Source: a virus. From it: 25,073 bases of DNA. Both the position numbers and the translations under genes were made by a program. Numbering within the stretch: the first letter of the stretch is position 1; every line of letters starts with the position of its first letter. Location of the stretch: the IMG/VR virus record IMGVR_UViG_3300032287_004012, positions 1 through 25,073 of that record; one strand, given 5' to 3'. This document shows positions 19,411 to 25,073 of this stretch, piece after piece. The notes under the pieces were generated by a model, which searched no databases, was not told where the DNA came from, and saw nothing but the letters and a program-made list of their open reading frames with translations.

Positions 19411-20703
19411 CTAGTCTGCACAACAGCTAGCTCTAGAGCCATCAGAGTTATTATTAGCCGCACATTGACCCACGCTGTAGCATTGATAATAATTATTACT
19501 TGCAGAATTTGTTACGTCATAGCTTTTGCATTGATATTTATATGATGAGCATGCTGGAGGAGGTGTGTATGGATTAGTGGACTGACATCCTGGGTAAGCA
19601 TAGCCAAATGTGCATTGTCTGCTATATCCGCTGCCGCTTGCTGAGTTATTATACCCAGGCATGGTGTAGCCACAGTTTCCAACTCCGCCTCCGTTATATG
19701 ACTCTGTGCAATACCATTGAGCCGCTGGAGCGGGTGTTGTATATCCGCATTGTCCATCAACTTGACTTGAACTAGTTACGTCTGTTTGAGTTATTTGTCC
19801 GCAACCGTAAGTGTCATAAGAAGATCCATCCCATGATCCATTAATTAAAAATTTTCTACGACCATTATATGCATTTACTACATAATTTTGATAATATGTT
19901 CCGCTACATTGATTTCCGCTACTAATGGGATACAAAACGCTTCCGTATGCCTCACAAGGTCCATAACTATACGGATTTGTATACCCGCATGAACCATCTA
20001 CCTGGCTGGTTGACGTTATGCTTGGTACATCTACTGTGGTGCAACCCGAGGTTGTATAAGTAGAGTTATCCCATACTCCGTTTACATAAACTTTTTTTTG
20101 AGCGTTATACCTATAATTTGTATAATAAACCGTGTAAGTTCCGTTGCAATAGCTTCCGCTTCCTAGATTGGAGACTGGACTTCCATATGCCTCGCATGCG
20201 CCATATGTGATAGATGGGGGGGCCGTGTATCCACATTGTCCACTAACTTGAGAACTTGAATTTATTGTTCTGTCTGTAATTGTTCCGCAACCTGAAGTTG
20301 TGTAGGAAGTTCCGTCCCACGATCCGTTTGAATATATTTTTTTACGTGTATTATATGTATAATCTGTATAAGACTGATAATAGGTTCCAGAGCATTGTGT
20401 GCCGCTTCCTGCATTGGTTCCGCTTCCGTATGCTTCACAAGGTCCGTAAGTAATTACTGGTCCTGGGTCTACATAATTATAGTAAACAAAAGGGAAAATG
20501 GTTCCGTTTACAACTGTTGATCCCGCTGTAAAATCTTGTGAATAAATTGTGTTTCCTAGTAGTGAGTCTGAAGTATTTGTTGTAGATTCTGAATAAGTAA
20601 GTCCTAGTGCAGATAATGCTGCTTGTGCTTGAGATCTTGTTAGCCCCGATAAATTAGGAACTGTTATTTTTCTTACAGCTTTTTTGCTAGATCTTTTACG
20701 CAT
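19411..20703 (-). CDS. PASTA-domain protein with Cys/Tyr-rich repeats
   Basis: This is a 430-aa protein. The basic N-terminus (MRKRSSKKAVRK) is followed by a PASTA domain at about residues 13-76 (V-P-N-L-S-G-L-T-R-S-Q-A-Q-A-A-L-S-A-L-G-L), a fold that in bacteria binds peptidoglycan or beta-lactams. Then come three ~78-aa repeats of the form Y-G-P-C-E-A-Y-G-S ... C-S-G-T-Y ... N-G-S-W-D-G-T/S-S-Y ... S-Q-V-D-G-Q-C-G-Y-T. The C-terminal ~100 residues have many more Cys (for example Y-Q-C-K-S-Y, S-C-C-A-D). I see no signal peptide. The start is one base after the upstream TAA. The likely role is a virion tip that contacts the cell wall. The Cys pairs may form disulfides. The PASTA call is strong, the ligand is inferred. 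Confidence 0.75.
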   Translation of the reverse strand: MRKRSSKKAVRKITVPNLSGLTRSQAQAALSALGLTYSESTTNTSDSLLGNTIYSQDFTAGSTVVNGTIFPFVYYNYVDPGPVITYGPCEAYGSGTNAGSGTQCSGTYYQSYTDYTYNTRKKIYSNGSWDGTSYTTSGCGTITDRTINSSSQVSGQCGYTAPPSITYGACEAYGSPVSNLGSGSYCNGTYTVYYTNYRYNAQKKVYVNGVWDNSTYTTSGCTTVDVPSITSTSQVDGSCGYTNPYSYGPCEAYGSVLYPISSGNQCSGTYYQNYVVNAYNGRRKFLINGSWDGSSYDTYGCGQITQTDVTSSSQVDGQCGYTTPAPAAQWYCTESYNGGGVGNCGYTMPGYNNSASGSGYSRQCTFGYAYPGCQSTNPYTPPPACSSYKYQCKSYDVTNSASNNYYQCYSVGQCAANNNSDGSRASCCAD

Positions 20704-20704
20704 C

Positions 20705-23635
20705 TTAAGCGCTCAAATCGCCAAAGACCACCCAAGAATTTAAGGCTCTTTTCATTAATGTTGCAGAACTCCATTGTGCTCTCAGCTTTAATCCTGGTGT
20801 AGCGTTTGGAGTAAATCCATTTCCAGCTACTGTTACTTGAGATGAACCTGTTTGCAAAACATCTACAGAAAATCCTACTGGGAATGAAGAAGAATCTGAT
20901 ATTGTTAATGTTCCGCCTGCAGACATTTCTATAAGGCTTAACCCATCTGAGGGCAAAATTGTGTAAGATGAAGATTTTGCACTTATTAGTGCTGCTCCTT
21001 CAAATGTTGAATTTATTGAACCCTGCATTGAAGAATGATATTGACATACATAGTATAAATTATCTGGAGCAGATTGCGATAGCTCTACAAGAATTGTTCC
21101 ATTTTGAGTTCCCCCATTTGTTATGCCTGTAGAATAAACATTGCCTGCTGAATATGCCCCTGACACTGTTTGTATCCAAAATGGATGACCTACAGCGTTT
21201 ACAATAATTCTATATTTTTTACCCTTAACAAAATTTATAGTTCCATTAGCAACTCCATTTACAGTATATGATCCTGATCCAGAGTTTGTAATATAGTAGT
21301 CTACCGATGGTTCTGATATTGCTAAATATGTGGTTGCCGCTGTAGATGAATCTAGTTTATTTCCTAAAGCGGTTGTTACTGTTGAAGCAAATGAAGCATC
21401 GTTATTTATGGCTGCTGCTAATTCATTTAATGTATTTAGAGCTGGACCCGCTCCATTAATTAGGTTTGATATTGCTGTGCCCACATATGTCTCTGTAGCA
21501 TATCCTGTTAAACTTGGAATTTCGGTATCTCTTGCAATTCCCGCTGGTATTTCAGAATCTGGAATTTTGCCATCCGCACCAAGTGTTGCAACTCCATCTG
21601 CCACTCCAACTAGGCTGACAGGAACATAAATGTCATCTATTGAGTTACTTAGACCTGATATAGCAGTATCTGTATATTCATTTGCTGCTGCTAGAGCGGC
21701 TGCCGATGATCCTGCTGTTCCACCAGTCTTCTTTAAAAATACTGCGTATTCATTTCCGTTTGCAAGTAAATATGCAATGTCTCCATAATCATACCCGTCA
21801 TAGGATAAAGTCCAAATTTGTTTATTTGGAGCAATATTTTCTGTGTTTGGTGTTGGTACTCCTAATAGCAATTCAAAGCTTGCATGTGTCCCCATTGATT
21901 CAAACTTCCAAATTTGAGGAACTCCTGCAGTAACTGCATAATTCATATAGGCGTCTACCTGTGGAGTTCTTGCAATTGCAATTGCATTTCCGTATGTAGC
22001 GTGACTAAAATATTCATAATTAACTGCGTAATTAGATGCTTCTTGAAATGCTTTTAATGGTAAGTATGCTGGAATTCCTGCAACTACAAGACCCTGTGTG
22101 TATTCTTGCCAAGAAGAATCCCCTGGCGGATATCCTGGGTTACCTGGATTACCAATCTTTATAAATAGTTGTCCTGGATTTCCGTAAGGGCTTCCAACAT
22201 TAATACTTACAATTCCGCCAATTGGATAGCCTACTCCGTTATTATAATCTCCTAAATAATTTGGATACTCTCCAGCAGGACCTGGGTCACCTTGTGGACC
22301 TGGGTCACCTTGTGGACCCTCTGCTCCAGGATCTCCTGCTGCACCTTTTTCTGCAAGTATGTCCCAAAAGTTTGTATTGGTTGGAAGTGGAAAAGATCCA
22401 ACTGATTCTAAAGTTTTTTTAATATATGAAGATCCATTATAAGAAACAACATAGTTTAATGGATAAGTTGTTCCATTGTCCCAAGTAGATGTCCAAATAA
22501 TAGAAGTTCCGTTCGTACCTGGTTCGCCTTGTATTCCTGGTTCGCCTTGTATTCCTGGTTCGCCTTGCACACCTGGTTCGCCTTGCACACCTGGTTCGCC
22601 TTGTATTCCTGGTTCGCCTTGTATTCCTGGTTCGCCTTGCACACCTGGTTCGCCTTGCACACCTGGTTCGCCTTGTACACCTGGGTCACCTTGTACACCT
22701 GGCTCACCTTGAATTCCAGGAATTAGGTCTCCCATGGTTGCAATTTGATTTGATGCAACAGAGGAATCATTTAAAAATTCTCCATTGGATCCATTAATAA
22801 CTATTTTTTCAGAGCTTGCTAACCATAAATCACTTTCTGTGGCTGCATTATTATAAAGTCCGTTTACGGCAAGTGCACCCATTGCTGGACCATTTAACAC
22901 ACCATTTGTATCAAAATACCAGTAATTATTCCACTCTTGATCATGTACAAATACATATGCTCCGCCACCAATAAAAGGCATTGGTGTTCCATAAGAAGTT
23001 GCTGTGACAGTTATTAGACCAGCACTTGGCGAGTCCTGTACAATTGAATCAACAGTAAATATATCTCCGCCTTGAGAATAATATCCTGTATCCCCCTCAT
23101 AAATTTCCGCTGTATTAACTGCTACAAAATAGTTAGCACCTTCTGAATTTATATTTGTGTATGTATTAGTAATTGATTGTGGTTTTGTACTAAAGCTTAC
23201 AGTTTTCCCGCCATCTGAGACACGAACATGATTTCTTTCTCCGCCAATAAACAAATCTGCTGCAGAGGCATCTTGTTCCCCTCCTGCACGAATATGAATA
23301 TGGTTTGGAGAAGTTGGATCAATTATTAAATATTGATCTTGACTATATTGATTTGTAATTAAATCTAAATCTGGAACTAAATCTATTGTTCCGCTACCAG
23401 AGCCGTCACCAGATGCTGTGCCAGCACCAATAATTTGAACTCCGTCAAAAGTTATATCACCAGTATCTCCACTACTATCAGATGTAAGAAAAGGAAGGTT
23501 TGTCCAAAGACTTGATCCGTTTCCTGCTTTTAATTTATTAAGAGTTGTATCTAATCCAAGTTCTCCGTTTAAAAGTGGAACGGTTGAAGAGTTCCATTGA
23601 GATGTAGTTCCTCTTTTTATTTTTATTCTTGGCAT
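20705..23635 (-). CDS. tail fibre with collagen-like stalk and cupredoxin-like domain
   Basis: This is a 976-aa fibre. The N-terminus (G-T-T-S-Q-W-N ... [14 protein letters not shown]) is the familiar phage fibre start that mediates attachment. Residues ~307-372 are G-x-Q-G-E/D-P-G collagen-like triplets, with a second shorter collagen stretch at ~428-454, forming a trimeric stalk. Residues ~773-877 form a beta-domain with His817 (G-H-P-F-W-I-Q-T), Cys864, His867 and Met870 ([10 protein letters not shown]). These are the ligand types of a type-1 copper site, although the Cys-to-Met spacing is shorter than in plastocyanin. The C-terminus is beta-rich. The gene overlaps the 84-aa gene by one base (TAATG) and the PASTA gene follows after one base. 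Copper binding is inferred. Confidence 0.8.
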   Translation of the reverse strand: MPRIKIKRGTTSQWNSSTVPLLNGELGLDTTLNKLKAGNGSSLWTNLPFLTSDSSGDTGDITFDGVQIIGAGTASGDGSGSGTIDLVPDLDLITNQYSQDQYLIIDPTSPNHIHIRAGGEQDASAADLFIGGERNHVRVSDGGKTVSFSTKPQSITNTYTNINSEGANYFVAVNTAEIYEGDTGYYSQGGDIFTVDSIVQDSPSAGLITVTATSYGTPMPFIGGGAYVFVHDQEWNNYWYFDTNGVLNGPAMGALAVNGLYNNAATESDLWLASSEKIVINGSNGEFLNDSSVASNQIATMGDLIPGIQGEPGVQGDPGVQGEPGVQGEPGVQGEPGIQGEPGIQGEPGVQGEPGVQGEPGIQGEPGIQGEPGTNGTSIIWTSTWDNGTTYPLNYVVSYNGSSYIKKTLESVGSFPLPTNTNFWDILAEKGAAGDPGAEGPQGDPGPQGDPGPAGEYPNYLGDYNNGVGYPIGGIVSINVGSPYGNPGQLFIKIGNPGNPGYPPGDSSWQEYTQGLVVAGIPAYLPLKAFQEASNYAVNYEYFSHATYGNAIAIARTPQVDAYMNYAVTAGVPQIWKFESMGTHASFELLLGVPTPNTENIAPNKQIWTLSYDGYDYGDIAYLLANGNEYAVFLKKTGGTAGSSAAALAAANEYTDTAISGLSNSIDDIYVPVSLVGVADGVATLGADGKIPDSEIPAGIARDTEIPSLTGYATETYVGTAISNLINGAGPALNTLNELAAAINNDASFASTVTTALGNKLDSSTAATTYLAISEPSVDYYITNSGSGSYTVNGVANGTINFVKGKKYRIIVNAVGHPFWIQTVSGAYSAGNVYSTGITNGGTQNGTILVELSQSAPDNLYYVCQYHSSMQGSINSTFEGAALISAKSSSYTILPSDGLSLIEMSAGGTLTISDSSSFPVGFSVDVLQTGSSQVTVAGNGFTPNATPGLKLRAQWSSATLMKRALNSWVVFGDLSA
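21005..21315 (-). other. cupredoxin-like domain within a tail fibre
   Basis: Codons here encode S-V-D-Y-Y-I-T-N ... [24 protein letters not shown] ... G-T-I-L-V-E-L ... [13 protein letters not shown]. The strand order and the H ... C-x2-H-x2-M spacing resemble plastocyanin-type folds; plastocyanin itself uses C-x2-H-x4-M. Domains of this style are known in aquatic phage proteins from my general recall. Confidence 0.6.
22518..22717 (-). repeat. 18-bp collagen-like tandem repeat
   Basis: Eleven 18-base units encode G-I/V-Q-G-E/D-P-G triplets. Units 1-4 (22518-22589) and 5-8 (22590-22661) are identical at every base, giving a 72-base direct duplication. The remaining units are diverged (GGGTCACC, GGCTCACC variants). 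The high identity points to a recent slippage or unequal-exchange event and a stalk of variable length. Confidence 0.85.
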
Positions 23636-23889
23636 TAAGGAGTACCGCCATCAATTATGTCGCTTGCTGGAACCTCTATATTTTCAACAGAGAAAATTGC
23701 TCCATCATAAGTATGAATATGATCAAGTAGTCCTGTTATAGTTCCGCTTCCGACTGGATTCCATGCTGAGCCATCAAAAAATCTTAGCTCTTCTGCGTCA
23801 GTGTTATAGTAAATATCACCGATGCGTGAATTTTCTGGATTCTCTGCTAATGCTATGGCATGAAGGGGGACTAATCTTTTTACAGACAT
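23635..23889 (-). CDS. small fibre-associated protein
   Basis: This is an 84-aa protein with the segment G-D-I-Y-Y-N-T-D-A-E-E-L-R-F-F-D-G-S-A-W-N, a fold element seen repeatedly at fibre ends (G-D-x-Y-Y-N-x-x-x-x-x-L-x-x-Y-D-G-S-x-W). A similar one occurs in the partial gene upstream (I-Y-Y-N-N-A-E-N-V-M-Y-Y-Y-N-G). AAGGAGG lies 7 bases before the ATG, the clearest ribosome site in the window. It ends within the start codon of the 976-aa fibre gene. Its role as a fibre linker is inferred. Confidence 0.65.
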   Translation of the reverse strand: MSVKRLVPLHAIALAENPENSRIGDIYYNTDAEELRFFDGSAWNPVGSGTITGLLDHIHTYDGAIFSVENIEVPASDIIDGGTP

Positions 23890-23900
23890 TTAAGTCCTCC

Positions 23901-25073
23901 TTAGCCTACGATTACTACCGTATATGCTCCAGCTGCGGGTGCGACTGTGAATCCTAGTGTTACAACAGAAGTTGAAGTTCTAACAACATCACACTCTACT
24001 GTATCAAATGTTGAGCTATCATAAACTTGAACAGTTACATCTCTAGCGCCTAGATTATGGGTAACTGGTACCTGTGTTAGAGATCCGTTTCCAATGGATG
24101 CTGAGTACTTTCTTGTTATTGCATGATAGTTTGTTCCGTTATTTGTTAATGTCCATCGATCATCAGACTCGTTCCACAGAATTTCTACATCTGTGCCTTC
24201 TCCACGCTCTACACGGATTCCAGCATCTGCTGTTGGTGTTCCAGTAAAGTCGGTATTAAGATTAATCTTATTATCAACAATATTTACCTGAGTGGTATTT
24301 ACTGAGTTAATTGTTCCAGTTACGTTTAAGTTACCGCCAACATTTAAGTTGTTGGTAATTGTTACATCATCTGGCAAACCAATTGTTACTGTGGTTCCTT
24401 CTCCAGATGTAGGGCTAACTGTTACTTCGTTAGTTGTTCCTTGAATATTTGCTACATAGTCCCCAGTAGTTTGTGTACCGAGATCTACATTCTTAATAGA
24501 TACTGCGCCTGATGTTACTGTAAAGTCTGCAGTTGCAAATGATGCAATACCTTTATTGGTAGTTGTTGCATCTTCACCAGAAATTGTAACTGTGTGCAGG
24601 GTTTCATCTGTTGTGTAGGTAGTATCAATGCCTTCTCCACCAACAAATTTAATTGAATCTGTTAGTAAATCTAGCTTGTATCCGCCGTGTGCATTATCTG
24701 CACCTAAATCTAATTGTGTTGCTACGCTTACTGTGCTTGCGGCAGTTAAACGACCTTGAGCGTCTACTGTAAATGTAGGAATTTCAGTTGTTGACCCATA
24801 TGAACCAGCTGTTACTGCTGTATCGTCTAACGTTACTGTTGTTGTTCCAGCTACATCATCATAGGTTGTTGTTATTGCTGTTCCACCTAGAACAGAAGAA
24901 CCAATAATATCTTGAACAATTTCTTCGGATGCATTCATTGGCACCCATGGACCGTTTGGTGAAGCTAGTCCATTGTAGTAGTACATTACATTTTCTGCGT
25001 TGTTGTAATAAATCTGTCCAGTTACAGGGGCAGATGGTGCTGAGCTTAATCCCTGAATTCTGGCATTCTGAAG
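23901..25073 (-). CDS. tail fibre protein, 5' truncated by window edge
   Basis: The frame is open through to base 25073. The first visible residues are LQNARIQGLSSAPSAPVTG, so the methionine at 24986 is internal, not the start. The 390 visible residues are fibre-like: I-Y-Y-N-N-A-E-N-V, then S-E-E-I-V-Q-D-I-I-G with a V-Q-D module, D-L-G-T-Q-T-T-G-D-Y-V and G-N-L-N-V-T-G-T-I-N-S. Then V-D-N-K-I-N-L-N-T-D-F-T-G-T-P-T-A-D-A-G-I and W-N-E-S-D-D-R-W-T-L-T-N-N-G, and a C-terminal domain with H-N-L-G-A-R-D-V-T-V-Q-V-Y-D. These segments recur in aquatic phage fibres. The N-terminus lies beyond the window. Confidence 0.8.
   Translation of the reverse strand, partial: LQNARIQGLSSAPSAPVTGQIYYNNAENVMYYYNGLASPNGPWVPMNASEEIVQDIIGSSVLGGTAITTTYDDVAGTTTVTLDDTAVTAGSYGSTTEIPTFTVDAQGRLTAASTVSVATQLDLGADNAHGGYKLDLLTDSIKFVGGEGIDTTYTTDETLHTVTISGEDATTTNKGIASFATADFTVTSGAVSIKNVDLGTQTTGDYVANIQGTTNEVTVSPTSGEGTTVTIGLPDDVTITNNLNVGGNLNVTGTINSVNTTQVNIVDNKINLNTDFTGTPTADAGIRVERGEGTDVEILWNESDDRWTLTNNGTNYHAITRKYSASIGNGSLTQVPVTHNLGARDVTVQVYDSSTFDTVECDVVRTSTSVVTLGFTVAPAAGAYTVVIVG

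Noticed and set aside
22476-22712. Open frames on the plus strand and in the other minus frame across the collagen-like repeat
   Set aside because: The 18-base unit is stop-free in several frames, so these are artefacts of the repeat. The fibre frame fits its flanks on both sides.
22518-22717. CRISPR-like array
   Set aside because: The units are contiguous 18-base codon repeats with no spacers, and they sit inside a collagen-like coding frame.

Overview
This window is part of the genome of a tailed dsDNA phage (Caudoviricetes). Every supported gene lies on the minus strand, so transcription runs from high to low coordinates. Genes are packed with 1-nt, ATGA-type or 8-nt overlaps, or with gaps of a few tens of bases. 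The base composition is visibly AT-rich. No tRNA, integrase, CRISPR array or insertion sequence was seen, and no gap between genes exceeds about 65 bases. The fibre proteins resemble in style those of aquatic phages, such as cyanophages and related freshwater or marine phages. A PASTA domain and several candidate leaderless promoters would fit a Gram-positive (actinobacterial) host, but that is inference and the host cannot be named from this sequence.

Layout in transcription order. (1) 25073-19411, adhesion module: the 3' part of a fibre gene, a small fibre-associated protein, a 976-aa collagen-like fibre carrying a cupredoxin-like domain, and a 430-aa PASTA protein with Cys/Tyr-rich repeats. 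(2) 19362-16319, small proteins and further tail/fibre proteins: a 127-aa unknown, a Cys-rich putative metal-binding protein, a 448-aa fibre protein, a 134-aa protein built from a duplicated module shared with its neighbours, a 104-aa virion-type protein and an 82-aa unknown. (3) 16317-9503: a giant 1854-aa modular tail fibre, a tail-collar protein, a tail-fibre-assembly-like protein and a 103-aa unknown. (4) 9470-3886, an accessory operon: two flavin-dependent tryptophan-halogenase-like enzymes, each preceded by a ~232-aa partner protein, then a small membrane protein, an AhpD/carboxymuconolactone-decarboxylase-like peroxidase and a short unknown. (5) 3867-1: a LamG-type lectin-like protein, a 113-aa conserved-looking protein, the portal protein, and the first codons of a gene that leaves the window.

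The most interesting part is region 4. The two partner proteins are distantly homologous to each other, so the operon looks like a duplicated and diverged partner-halogenase cassette. A thiol peroxidase with an intact catalytic relay follows downstream. The operon starts at a strong sigma70-like promoter (TTGACT-18-TATAAT) placed so that transcription should begin at the A of the ATG. The same 17-base sequence GGTATAATCAATATATG recurs at a second gene start about 9.9 kb away, and other gene starts have similar TATAAT-6/7-ATG arrangements. A phage flavin halogenase, VirX1 of a marine cyanophage, is known from the literature. The duplicated cassette, its peroxidase and its position inside the virion structural region are worth following up. 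The other notable theme is extensive module shuffling among the fibre genes.
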